Shown piece by piece: positions 18,292 through 25,925 of a stretch of 64,000 nucleotides of DNA. The notes beneath the pieces are model-generated. The model had not been told where the DNA came from. It saw nothing but the letters and a program-made list of their open reading frames with translations, and did not search any database. The translations under genes were made by a program, and so were the position numbers. Within the stretch, counting starts at the first letter, position 1, and every line of letters begins with the position of its first letter. The stretch comes from Promicromonospora thailandica (GTDB lineage: Bacteria > Actinomycetota > Actinomycetes > Actinomycetales > Cellulomonadaceae), in NCBI RefSeq assembly GCF_024171955.1, contig NZ_JAMTCS010000003.1:338448-402447 (forward strand), read 5' to 3'.

Positions 18292-19446
18292 GTGCCCTAC
18301 CCTCCGCAGCCCACCTCGCTCAGATCTTCCCTCCGCCCGCTCGCGCTGGGCGTCGACCTGACCGCCGCCGGCGCCCGACCGGGTGCGCACCGGTCCCGCG
18401 GCCCCGTCCCGCCGCGGCCGTTCGACGGCGAGCGCTTCCTGCAGCTCGTGCGGACCGCCGACCGCTGCCTGCTCGACCTCGTCACGCTCGACGAGGACTT
18501 CCTGCTGCACCCCGGGCGCGGCCAGGTCACCGGCCGGCTCGACACCGTGGTGGCCGCGGCCCGGGCCGCGCGCGTCACGACCAGCGTGGGCCTGGTGCCC
18601 GCGGTCGACACGGTGCACGTCGAGGCCGCGCACGCCGCCGTCGCCCTGAGCAGCGTGGACCGGGCGAGCGGGGGCCGGGCGGGCTGGCAGGCGGCCCGGC
18701 AGACGGCCGTCGCCGAGGCCGACGAGGCCTGGGCGGCGCGCGTCGAGCCGGGCATCCAGTCGGTGCACCAGGTCTGGACCGGGCGGCCCGGTTCCGGTTC
18801 CGGTGCGGTCGAGCTCGACGCCGACGGCCGGTTCCGGGTGGACCACGACGGCATCCGGTTCGCCGTCCGCGGGCGCACGGCGGGCGTCGGCGGGGCGCTG
18901 TCACGGGTGCGCCCGCCCGTCGTAGTACGGGTGCGGTCCGCGGCGAGCGCGGCGCTCGCCGGGCGCACGGCCGACGTCGCGCGCGTCGTGGCGACCGAGA
19001 CCGCGCAGGCGGCGCGGCTGCGCCGGCTGGTGCGCGACTCGGCCCTGTCCGCCGGGCGGGACCCGGAGTCCGTCCGGGTGCTGGTCGAGGTGTACGTGGT
19101 GCTCGCGCAGGAGCGGGCCGGTGCGCGGGCGCGGCTCGAGCTCGTCGAGGCGCTCGAGGGGACCGCGCCCATGGGCGGCGCGCTCGTCGTCGCGGACACG
19201 CCGGACGAGCTCGCGACCCTCCTGGCGGACTGGGCGGCGGTGGGGGCGGCGGACGGTTTCCTGCTGCGGCCCTCCTCGCTCGGCGCGGACCTGGACTCGA
19301 TCGCGGACCACCTCGTGCCGGCCCTGCAGCGCGCGGGCCTGTTCCGCACCGCACGCACGGCGACGACCCTGCGCGGCGCGCTCGGCCTGCCGGACGCCGG
19401 GACCGCGCCGCGCGCGGTCCCCACGGGCCGGCTGCTCAGCGCATGA
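18292..19446 (+). CDS. Luciferase-like (LLM) flavin-dependent monooxygenase
   Basis: 384 aa, cytoplasmic. N-terminal luciferase-like fold: LALGVDLTAAGAR, then LVRTADRCLLDLVTLDEDFLLHP, RLDTVVAAARAARVTTSVGLVPAV and DTVHVEAAHAAVALSSVDRASGGRAGWQ. This matches bacterial-luciferase-family FMNH2-dependent monooxygenases (SsuD/NtaA/DszA-like). The substrate cannot be read from the sequence. The SAM-IV riboswitch upstream points to sulfur metabolism, for example oxidative cleavage of a sulfonate, sulfone or thioether. GTG start with GGAG 8 nt upstream. The C-terminal ~180 residues are less conserved, with a long Arg/Ala-rich helical insert. The next gene is a flavin reductase-type protein, its probable partner. 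Confidence 0.82.
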   Translation: MPYPPQPTSLRSSLRPLALGVDLTAAGARPGAHRSRGPVPPRPFDGERFLQLVRTADRCLLDLVTLDEDFLLHPGRGQVTGRLDTVVAAARAARVTTSVGLVPAVDTVHVEAAHAAVALSSVDRASGGRAGWQAARQTAVAEADEAWAARVEPGIQSVHQVWTGRPGSGSGAVELDADGRFRVDHDGIRFAVRGRTAGVGGALSRVRPPVVVRVRSAASAALAGRTADVARVVATETAQAARLRRLVRDSALSAGRDPESVRVLVEVYVVLAQERAGARARLELVEALEGTAPMGGALVVADTPDELATLLADWAAVGAADGFLLRPSSLGADLDSIADHLVPALQRAGLFRTARTATTLRGALGLPDAGTAPRAVPTGRLLSA

Positions 19447-19502
19447 CGGGCGCCGCGAACAGGAAGAAATCCGACGAGTCCACAAAACTTCTCAAGAGTC
19501 CA

Positions 19503-19508
19503 TATACT
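19503..19508 (+). promoter_or_regulatory. Possible -10 element before the nitroreductase gene
   Basis: TATACT (19503-19508) stands out in an otherwise GC-rich 205-nt gap, 144 nt before the nitroreductase start. The -35 region is weak (CCACAA at 17-nt spacing), so an independent promoter is possible but unproven. Confidence 0.3.
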
Positions 19509-19651
19509 GACCCGATCGCGCACTCCAGGCCGAGAACAGGCCGACGGCGGGGCAACGCAGCCCTCCCGGCATGTGAGACGGCGAATCAGGGCATTGACGA
19601 AACCACCCTGAACGTGAGTGCGTAGCCTTCCGTCCACCCCACGGAGCTCTC

Positions 19652-20641
19652 ATGACAGCCATCGACGCCTTTCCGGTCACCACCCCGACCGAGACCGCTC
19701 CCGACCCGACGACCCGACCCGCCGGCCGGACCGCCCACGCCCGGCCGGTCCGCCACCGCGAGGCGCCCGAGCGGCCCGGCCGCCTCGCCGTGGCACGTGC
19801 CCAGGTGGCCGCCCGCTACGGCGTGAGCCGACGCCGGGCCGACGCCGCCGCGCCGCAGGTCGCCGCCACGGTCGCCGCCGCGGCCGACCTGCCCCGGTCG
19901 GTGCTCGACGTCCAGCTCGCCCACCGGTCCGTGCGCCGGTTCCTGCCCCGCCCGCTCGCGCCGTCGGTGCTGCCCACGCTCGTGGCCGCCGCGCAGTCCG
20001 CCCCGACGTCGTCGAACCTCCAGCTCTGGAGCGTCGTCGCGATCACGGACCCCGCGCGCCTCGCGCGCGTCGCGAAGCTCTCGGGCGAGCAGGACCACGT
20101 GCGCTGCGCGCCCCTCCTGCTGGTCTGGGTCGCCGACGTCGCCCGCGTACGCACCCTGGCCGCCCGCCGCGGCCGGAGCGTCCCGGCGACCGGGTACCTC
20201 GAGACCACGGTGGCCGCGTTCCTGGACGCGGCGCTCGCGGCGCAGAACGCCGTCGTCGCGGCCGAGTCGCTCGGGCTCGGGACGGTCTACCTCGGAGGCG
20301 TCCGGGACGCTCCGGAGGCCCTGGCTGCCGAGCTCCGGCTGCCGCGCGGCGCGGCGCCCGTGGTCGGCCTCGTCGTGGGTCACCCCGACCCCGGCTGCCC
20401 GGGGCGGGTCAAGCCGCGCCTGCCGCAGGCCGCCGTCCTGCACCACGAGACGTACGACGTGAACCGCCAGCTGCGGCCGGTGGCCGCCTACGAGCGACGC
20501 ATGGCCGAGTTCTACCGGGACGAGGGCCTGGAGGGCGGCTGGGTCGCGCGCGCGGTGACGCGCCTGCGCGGCAACGGCTCGCTGCGCGGCCGGGAGCACC
20601 TGCGCTCGGCGCTGGCCGCGCTGGGCCTGCCGTCCTGGTAG
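19652..20641 (+). CDS. Nitroreductase-family NADPH:flavin oxidoreductase (NfsA/FRP-like)
   Basis: 329 aa. After an ~85-residue Pro/Arg-rich extension, the nitroreductase domain shows the FMN-binding motif HRSVRRFLPRPL, then AAAQSAPTSSNLQLWSVV, and GLGTVYLGGVRDAPEALAAELRLP, typical of the NfsA/FRP subfamily that reduces free FMN with NADPH. The N-terminal extension is unusual for a ~240-270 aa family; an internal start would shorten it, but ACGGAGC upstream supports ATG 19652. Its position after an LLM monooxygenase suggests it supplies FMNH2 in a two-component system. Its 3' end forms half of a terminator hairpin. Confidence 0.83.
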   Translation: MTAIDAFPVTTPTETAPDPTTRPAGRTAHARPVRHREAPERPGRLAVARAQVAARYGVSRRRADAAAPQVAATVAAAADLPRSVLDVQLAHRSVRRFLPRPLAPSVLPTLVAAAQSAPTSSNLQLWSVVAITDPARLARVAKLSGEQDHVRCAPLLLVWVADVARVRTLAARRGRSVPATGYLETTVAAFLDAALAAQNAVVAAESLGLGTVYLGGVRDAPEALAAELRLPRGAAPVVGLVVGHPDPGCPGRVKPRLPQAAVLHHETYDVNRQLRPVAAYERRMAEFYRDEGLEGGWVARAVTRLRGNGSLRGREHLRSALAALGLPSW

Positions 20642-20668
20642 AAGTCCTGGCAGGGACGGCAGGCCCAG
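20621..20668. terminator. Bidirectional terminator hairpin between nitroreductase and GH18
   Basis: Arms of 15 nt, CTGGGCCTGCCGTCC (20621-20635) and its complement (20654-20668), pair perfectly around an 18-nt loop. The left arm and the nitroreductase stop lie in the same hairpin, between two convergent genes. Confidence 0.7.
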
Positions 20669-20692
20669 GGGCGGGCCGTGCTCGGGGCAGGG

Positions 20693-21670
20693 TCAGCGGC
20701 CGACGACGTCCGCCACGTGCGCGAACCAGGAGGTGCGGTCACCGCCGTCGTACCCGACGGAGTTGAAGTACTCCCAGCCGAAGACGCCGCCGAAGTCCGG
20801 GTGGCGGGCCACGAGCGTGCCCACCGTGGCGTCGAAGGTGGGCCAGTCGACGTACCCGCCGCAGTTGGCGGGGTTGGTCACGGTGCCCGCCACCACGCGG
20901 CCCGGGGTGAAGCCGTTGGCGAGGATCTGGTCGTACACCGTGGTCGACCGCAGGTCGCCCCAGCCGCAGTAGAACTGCGTGTTGTACCAGTCGATCCGGT
21001 CGCCGGCCCGCCGCTCCAGCTCGGCGTAGGAGAAGCCGCCCGAGAAGCTGGTCCGCCCGGCCATGTCGGTGGCCACGGGCGTGAGCGTGACGACGAAGTC
21101 CTGGCCGAAGTCGGCGCGCAGCGCGTCGATCAGGTGGATCGTGTCGTCGAGGGAGAACGTCTCCTCGATGTCGAGGTCCACGCCGTCCAGCCCGTACGTG
21201 CGCAGGAAGTCGCGCAGCACAGGGTAGAACCGGTCGAAGTCCTCACGCAGGTAGCGGTACGTGCCCGGGGCGGCCCCGCCGAGGAAGGCGCTGACCGTGA
21301 CGCCCTGGTCCTGCATCGTGGCCAGGTCGTCCCACATCACGTCGAGCTCGGGGTGGTCGGCCGGGATGTCGTTCACGGTGAGCGACGCGTCGGCGTTGAG
21401 GTGGATCGCCCCCATGTTGACGTCGGTGACCGAGCCCACGAGGGGCTTCGGGTCGACGTACCGGCGCACGCCGTCCGAGCCGGTCTCGTAGATCGTCTGG
21501 TAGAAGGCGAGGACGCGGTGCGAGGCGTCGTCGGGCGCCTGGTCGAATGCCTGGTCGAATGCCTGGTCGGGTGCGGGCGGTGGTGCGGAGGCGGCAGGTC
21601 CGGCCGCGGCGGTCAGGGCGAGCAGGCCGGCCGCGAGGGCGGCGCCGATTCGGGCGAGCGAGCGGGACAT
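20693..21670 (-). CDS. Secreted GH18 endo-beta-N-acetylglucosaminidase-like enzyme
   Basis: 325 aa. Sec signal peptide (LARIGAALAAGLLALTAAAGPAASA), then a short linker with the unit DQAF twice and DQAP, then a GH18 barrel. The catalytic DxDxE motif is D165-L-D167-I-E169 in GLDGVDLDIEE. The segments FYQTIYETGSDG, NMGAIHLNADASLTVNDIP, SAFLGGAAPGTYRYL and DWYNTQFYCGWGD resemble fungal Endo T/Endo FV-type enzymes that cleave the chitobiose core of high-mannose N-glycans, more than ordinary chitinases. GGGAG precedes the ATG. It carries a LacI operator like that of the mannoside importer operon. A chitinase is the alternative. Confidence 0.83.
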   Translation of the reverse strand: MSRSLARIGAALAAGLLALTAAAGPAASAPPPAPDQAFDQAFDQAPDDASHRVLAFYQTIYETGSDGVRRYVDPKPLVGSVTDVNMGAIHLNADASLTVNDIPADHPELDVMWDDLATMQDQGVTVSAFLGGAAPGTYRYLREDFDRFYPVLRDFLRTYGLDGVDLDIEETFSLDDTIHLIDALRADFGQDFVVTLTPVATDMAGRTSFSGGFSYAELERRAGDRIDWYNTQFYCGWGDLRSTTVYDQILANGFTPGRVVAGTVTNPANCGGYVDWPTFDATVGTLVARHPDFGGVFGWEYFNSVGYDGGDRTSWFAHVADVVGR

Positions 21671-21717
21671 CGTTGGCTCCCTTGGTCTCCGGGCGGTACG
21701 AGCGGGCGGTGCGGCGC

Positions 21718-21731
21718 CTAAACCGCTTTAG
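21718..21731. promoter_or_regulatory. LacI-type operator upstream of GH18 (CTAAACCGCTTTAG)
   Basis: A 14-bp near-perfect palindrome (one mismatched pair), with the same arms as the site at 10265-10278, flanked on both sides by GGCGCC. It lies just downstream of the predicted GH18 promoter, where bound repressor would block transcription. Confidence 0.8.
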
Positions 21732-21745
21732 AGGCGCCACCGCCG

Positions 21746-21774
21746 ACGCTAGCGGCACCACCGGCCGGGTGAAA
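21746..21774 (-). promoter_or_regulatory. Promoter of the GH18 gene
   Basis: On the minus strand, -35 TTTCAC (21774-21769), 17-nt spacer, -10 TAGCGT (21751-21746). The predicted start lies between this and the operator at 21731-21718. Confidence 0.6.
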
Positions 21775-21836
21775 CCCCTCCCGCCGAGCTCGGCGGAAAC
21801 CCCTCACCACACGAGCGGACACACGAGCGGGCACGT

Positions 21837-21875
21837 GAGAGGGCCGGGGCACCCCGTGGGGTGCCCGGCCCTCTC
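21837..21875 (-). terminator. Catalase gene terminator
   Basis: An 18-19-nt inverted repeat (arms 21837-21855 and 21858-21875, one bulged G, 2-nt loop) begins 30 nt after the catalase stop. It also faces the GH18 upstream region. A very stable GC hairpin without a U-tract. Confidence 0.7.
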
Positions 21876-21905
21876 GAGCGGGACCCGCTACCGACCCCGG
21901 ACGGG

Positions 21906-23357
21906 TCAGGCGGCGGCGACGGCCGCGCGCAGCTTGGCGCCCAGCTCCGCGTCGACGTTCGTCCAGTACTGGAAGAACCGCTCGCGGATGTCGTCGATCG
22001 TGATCGACTGGCCCTGGCCGGTCAGGGTCTCCAGCAGACGGGCCTTGGCGCCGTCGTCGTAGACCTCGCGGTACAGGATGCCGGGCTGCACGAAGTCGCC
22101 GTCCTCGCTGTGCAGCGTGGCCGCGGTGCGGACCAGCTCACCGTCCGAGGCCCAGGCGCCGTCGTGCCCACGGGCCGGGTCGGCGGCGGGGCCACCGAAC
22201 GAGTTCGGCGCGTAGTTCGGCACGCCGACGTCGTTGAAGTGGTGGCGCTGCGAGCCGTCCTGCGAGTAGTTGTGCACCGGCGCGGCGTGCGGCTGGTTGA
22301 CCGGCACCGACTGGTAGTTGGTGCCCACGCGGTAGCGCTGTGCGTCCGGGTAGGAGAACACGCGGGCCATGAGCATCTTGTCGGGCGAGATGTCCGTACC
22401 GGGCACCTGGTTGGCCGGCGACAGCGCGATCTGCTCGATCTCCGCGAAGTGGTTGCGCGGGTTGCGGTTCAGCGTGAAGTGGCCGAAGTGGATCAGCGGG
22501 TAGTCCGCGTGCGGCCACACCTTCGTCAGGTCGAACGGGTTGTACCGGTAGGTCTTGGCGTCCTCGTACGGCATGACCTGGACCTTGATGTCCCAGACCG
22601 GGTTGTCGCCACGCTCGATCGCCTCGTACAGGTCGCGGCGGTAGTAGTCCGCGTCCGCGCCGGCGATCTGCTGCGCCTGCTCGTTGCTGAGGAACTTCAC
22701 GCCCTGGCGGGAGATGAAGTGGTACTTGACCCAGAACTTCTCGCCCGCGGCGTTGGTCCACAGGTAGGTGTGGGAGCCGTAGCCGTTCAGCTCGCGCCAC
22801 GAGGCGGGCAGGCCGCGGTCGCCCATGAGGTAGGTGACCTGGTGCGCCGACTCCGGCGACAGGGTCCAGAAGTCCCACTGCATGTCGGCGTCGCGCAGGC
22901 CCGACCACGGCAGGCGCTTCTGCGAGTGGATGAAGTCCGGGAACTTGATCGCGTCGCGGATGAAGAACACCGGGGTGTTGTTGCCGACGATGTCGAGGTT
23001 GCCCTCGGTCGTGTAGAAGCGCAGCGCGAAGCCGCGCACGTCGCGCCAGGTGTCGGGGGAGCCCATCTCGCCGGCCACGGACGAGAAGCGCAGCGCCACC
23101 TCGCCCTTCGCGCCGGGCTGGAAGGCCGCCGCACGCGTGTACTGCGACACGTCACCGGTGATCTCCCACTCGCCGAAGGCGCCACCGCCCTTTGCGTGCA
23201 CGATGCGCTCCGGGATGCGCTCGCGGTTGAACTGCGCGAGCTTCTCGACCAGGTAGCGGTCGTGCAGCACGGTCGCGCCGTCGGCGCCGACCGTGAGCGA
23301 GTGGGCGTCGCTGGCGACCGGGGTGCCGGTCTGCGTGGTGGTGTAGGGCGTGGTCAT
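21906..23357 (-). CDS. katA: Monofunctional heme catalase
   Basis: 483 aa small-subunit (clade 3-type) catalase that dismutates H2O2. The distal heme histidine H54 is in [15 protein letters not shown], the distal Asn127 in [24 protein letters not shown], and the proximal Tyr in [16 protein letters not shown]. No signal peptide. AGGAAGG precedes the ATG. It lies 90 nt downstream of a Fur-family gene in the same direction, the arrangement of peroxide-responsive CatR/FurA-catalase pairs in actinobacteria. Confidence 0.96.
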   Translation of the reverse strand: MTTPYTTTQTGTPVASDAHSLTVGADGATVLHDRYLVEKLAQFNRERIPERIVHAKGGGAFGEWEITGDVSQYTRAAAFQPGAKGEVALRFSSVAGEMGSPDTWRDVRGFALRFYTTEGNLDIVGNNTPVFFIRDAIKFPDFIHSQKRLPWSGLRDADMQWDFWTLSPESAHQVTYLMGDRGLPASWRELNGYGSHTYLWTNAAGEKFWVKYHFISRQGVKFLSNEQAQQIAGADADYYRRDLYEAIERGDNPVWDIKVQVMPYEDAKTYRYNPFDLTKVWPHADYPLIHFGHFTLNRNPRNHFAEIEQIALSPANQVPGTDISPDKMLMARVFSYPDAQRYRVGTNYQSVPVNQPHAAPVHNYSQDGSQRHHFNDVGVPNYAPNSFGGPAADPARGHDGAWASDGELVRTAATLHSEDGDFVQPGILYREVYDDGAKARLLETLTGQGQSITIDDIRERFFQYWTNVDAELGAKLRAAVAAA

Positions 23358-23447
23358 TCAGACGTGCCTTCCTGTGCTGCTAGCGGGGGTTCTTGCGGGT
23401 CTGTTCGTGCCGGGCCGGTGCCGGTCCGGTGCGGGGTCGCCGCCGGG

Positions 23448-23876
23448 TCACCGGCAGTGGGGACACAGGCCCCAGTACGTGACCTCGGCGGTCTCCACGA
23501 CGAAGCCGTTGTCGTCGCTCGGCGTGAGGCAGGGTGCGTGGCCCACCGTGCAGTCCACGTCGCCGATCGCCCCGCAGGAGCGGCAGACGACGTGGTGGTG
23601 GTTGTCGCCGGTGCGCCGCTCGTAGCGCGCGGGGTGGCCGGCGGGCTCGATCCGGCGCAGGAGGCCCGCGTCGGTGAGCGCGTGCAGCACGTCGTAGACG
23701 GCCTGCACGGACACGGTGCCGAGCTCTGCCCGGACGGAGCCGAGGACGTCGTCCGCCGTGGCGTGCTGCCGCTCGCCCACCGCGCGCAGCGTGGCGACGC
23801 GGGCGGCCGTCACGCGCAGCCCGGCGCCACGGAGGAGGTCCTCGGGCGCGGCGGGAGCGGGGGCGGTCGACGTCAT
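23448..23876 (-). CDS. Fur-family peroxide/metal-responsive repressor
   Basis: 142 aa. Winged helix [32 protein letters not shown], with the recognition region [19 protein letters not shown]. Metal-site residues are [17 protein letters not shown] and a C-terminal CPHC, forming the structural zinc site CxxC...CxxC. It resembles FurA/CatR/PerR-type regulators of catalase. ATG 23876 is the likely start; the frame is open upstream but contains the probable operator. A 15-bp palindrome 22 nt before the start supports autoregulation. Confidence 0.9.
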   Translation of the reverse strand: MTSTAPAPAAPEDLLRGAGLRVTAARVATLRAVGERQHATADDVLGSVRAELGTVSVQAVYDVLHALTDAGLLRRIEPAGHPARYERRTGDNHHHVVCRSCGAIGDVDCTVGHAPCLTPSDDNGFVVETAEVTYWGLCPHCR

Positions 23877-23898
23877 AGCCAGCACCTTAACCCCTTTT

Positions 23899-23913
23899 CT
23901 GGAATGATTCCAG
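23899..23913. promoter_or_regulatory. Fur/CatR-type operator CTGGAATGATTCCAG
   Basis: A perfect 7-1-7 palindrome in a short AT-rich pocket between the divergent fur-katA and infC transcription units. The TGGAAT...ATTCCA arms resemble actinobacterial FurA/CatR boxes. Proximity to the fur start suggests autorepression relieved by peroxide. Confidence 0.75.
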
Positions 23914-24241
23914 TAACGTGGGCCACGAGTTTCACCCGCTCGTGCGACGGCGGCCGACCTCACACCGGGTCGCCTGGCGGGAGGGCTCGTCGGCCTGATA
24001 TCGTGTCCGTACGACCGACCCGGTGAGAGCCGGGTGCGCAAAGTGGATCCCATCCCACCCGAGTCACGACAGAGCGCCGCACGGCGCCGACAGAGGCCGG
24101 GTCCTTGGTCGGGTACGCAGGGCTGGTGGCGTCGTCACCGGACCTTCGTGTCCTTTCCTCGTGATGGCCTCCACCTGTGTTCAGGGCGGGGGCCATTTCC
24201 CGTTCCTGGTGGTCAATCAACGACTTCTGAGGAGCATCACC
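23914..24241 (+). promoter_or_regulatory. Long leader region of the infC-rpmI-rplT operon
   Basis: 328 nt with no convincing gene. A TATCGT -10 candidate (23999-24004) would give a leader of ~230 nt. The leader contains GC hairpin potential (for example CCCGGTGAGAGCCGGG near 24019 and AGCGCCGCACGGCGCC near 24072) and a pyrimidine-rich stretch near 24145-24165, and ends with GAGGAG (24229-24234) before an AUC start. A long leader is expected for autoregulated IF3/L35/L20 operons, but I do not recognise a defined RNA family. Confidence 0.45.
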
Positions 24242-25183
24242 ATCACCGAGCCTCGCATCAACGACCGGATCCGTGTCCCCGAGGTCCGTCTCATCGGCCC
24301 TGGCGGGGAGCAGGTCGGCGTGGTTGCCACGGCGGTCGCCCTGAAGCTCGCCCAGGACGCTGACCTCGACCTCGTCGAGGTCGCGCCGGACGCCCGCCCG
24401 CCCGTCGCCAAGCTCATGGACTTCGGCAAGTTCAAGTACGAGTCCGACATGAAGGCGCGAGAGGCGCGGCGCAACCAGGCGAACACGGTTCTCAAGGAGA
24501 TCCGGTTCCGCCTCAAGATCGACCCGCACGACTACGGCACCAAGAAGGGCCACGTCGAGCGCTTCCTCTCGGCCGGCGACAAGGTCAAGGTCATGATCAT
24601 GTTCCGCGGCCGTGAGCAGTCGCGCCCGGAGATGGGCCGTCGTCTGCTGGAGCGTCTCGCGGAGGACGTGGCGGAGCTCGGCTTCGTCGAGTCGATGCCG
24701 AAGCAGGACGGCCGCAACATGACCATGGTCCTCGGGCCGGTCAAGAAGAAGGCGGACGCCAAGGTCGAGCAGCGCAAGCGTGCGGCCGAGGTGAACGCGG
24801 GCCGGATGACCAAGTCGGAGGCGAAGGCCCAGGCCCGTGCGGCCGAGGAGCCCGACGTCGACGAGGTCGTCGAGGACCAGGTCGCGGAGCCTGCCGAGGC
24901 CGTCGCCGAGGAGCCCGCAGCCGTCGCCACGCCGGAGCCCGTCGAGGAGCCCGCTGCGCCGGAGCCCGTCGAGGAGCCGGCCGTGGCGGAGTCTGTCGAG
25001 GCGCCCGTCGAGGAGCCTGTCGCCGAGGCGCCCGCCCCGGCGGCGCCCAAGCCGGCGACCAAGCCCGCTGCGAAGCCGGCGGCCAAGCCCGCGGCGAAGG
25101 CGGCTCCCAAGCCCGCCCCGACCCCGAAGCCGGTGCCGAAGCCCGTGGCCCCCAAGCCGCGCGCCCCGCGCAAGGCCGGCTGA
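24242..25183 (+). CDS. infC: Translation initiation factor IF-3 (AUC start codon)
   Basis: IF3 binds the 30S subunit and discriminates against non-canonical start codons. The N-terminus is [27 protein letters not shown], followed by the linker [17 protein letters not shown] and the C-domain with [38 protein letters not shown]. There is no ATG/GTG/TTG in the right place: GAGGAG (24229-24234) is followed at 7 nt by ATC (24242), so AUC is the predicted start, as in other infC genes that start at AUU/AUC for autocontrol. 313 aa, much longer than ~180-200, because of an Ala/Pro/Glu/Val- then Ala/Lys/Pro-rich tail (about residues 205-313). Confidence 0.93.
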   Translation: MTEPRINDRIRVPEVRLIGPGGEQVGVVATAVALKLAQDADLDLVEVAPDARPPVAKLMDFGKFKYESDMKAREARRNQANTVLKEIRFRLKIDPHDYGTKKGHVERFLSAGDKVKVMIMFRGREQSRPEMGRRLLERLAEDVAELGFVESMPKQDGRNMTMVLGPVKKKADAKVEQRKRAAEVNAGRMTKSEAKAQARAAEEPDVDEVVEDQVAEPAEAVAEEPAAVATPEPVEEPAAPEPVEEPAVAESVEAPVEEPVAEAPAPAAPKPATKPAAKPAAKPAAKAAPKPAPTPKPVPKPVAPKPRAPRKAG

Positions 25184-25279
25184 GGTCGCCCAGACCACAA
25201 CGGCACCGGGCCGGCTTACCGGCCCTGGTACACGTCGCCGCTCCAGCAGCGGTGACCGACATGAGGAGAGACGGCAGTC

Positions 25280-25474
25280 ATGCCGAAGAACAAGACGCAC
25301 TCCGGCTCCAAGAAGCGGTTCCGGGTCACGGGTAGCGGCAAGGTCATGCGCGAGCAGACCAACGCCCGCCACTACCTCGAGCACAAGTCCAGCCGTCGTA
25401 CGCGTCGTCTGGCCATGGACCAGGTCGTCGCCCCGGCCGACGTCAAGAAGATCAAGAAGCTGCTCGGTAAGTGA
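25280..25474 (+). CDS. rpmI: Ribosomal protein bL35
   Basis: 64 aa, basic, with the L35 signature [21 protein letters not shown] and [30 protein letters not shown] lies ~9 nt before the ATG. Second gene of the infC-rpmI-rplT operon. Confidence 0.97.
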   Translation: MPKNKTHSGSKKRFRVTGSGKVMREQTNARHYLEHKSSRRTRRLAMDQVVAPADVKKIKKLLGK

Positions 25475-25539
25475 CCTCGGCGCGCGCCTGACCGGCGCCG
25501 CCCGGAACCCTTCCAGCCCCGAAGTACAAGGAGTCTCAC

Positions 25540-25923
25540 GTGGCACGCGTGAAGCGGGCAGTCAACGCCCAGAAGAAGCGCCGTACAACCCTTGAGCGCG
25601 CCGCCGGTTACCGCGGCCAGCGCTCGCGCCTCTACCGGAAGGCGAAGGAGCAGGTCACCCACTCGCTCGTCTACGCCTACCGGGACCGGAAGGCGCGCAA
25701 GGGCGACTTCCGCAAGCTGTGGATCCAGCGCATCAACGCTGCGTCCCGCGCGCAGGGTCTGACCTACAACCGCCTCATCCAGGGCCTCAAGGCCGCTGGT
25801 GTCGAGGTCGACCGCCGCATGCTCGCCGAGCTCGCGGTCAACGACGTGGCCGCGTTCAACGCCCTCGTCCAGGTCGCCAAGGACGCGCTGCCGGCGGATG
25901 TCAACGCCCCGGCCGCTGCCTGA
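25540..25923 (+). CDS. rplT: Ribosomal protein bL20
   Basis: 127 aa, basic, canonical L20: [35 protein letters not shown], then [30 protein letters not shown] start with AAGGAG upstream (25528-25533). L20 is the usual autorepressor of this operon in other bacteria. Confidence 0.97.
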   Translation: MARVKRAVNAQKKRRTTLERAAGYRGQRSRLYRKAKEQVTHSLVYAYRDRKARKGDFRKLWIQRINAASRAQGLTYNRLIQGLKAAGVEVDRRMLAELAVNDVAAFNALVQVAKDALPADVNAPAAA

Positions 25924-25925
25924 GG

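Noticed and set aside
20693..21670. GH18 as an ordinary chitinase
   Set aside because: The catalytic motif alone would fit, but the other conserved segments resemble Endo T/FV enzymes, there is no chitin-binding module, and it shares its operator with mannoside genes.
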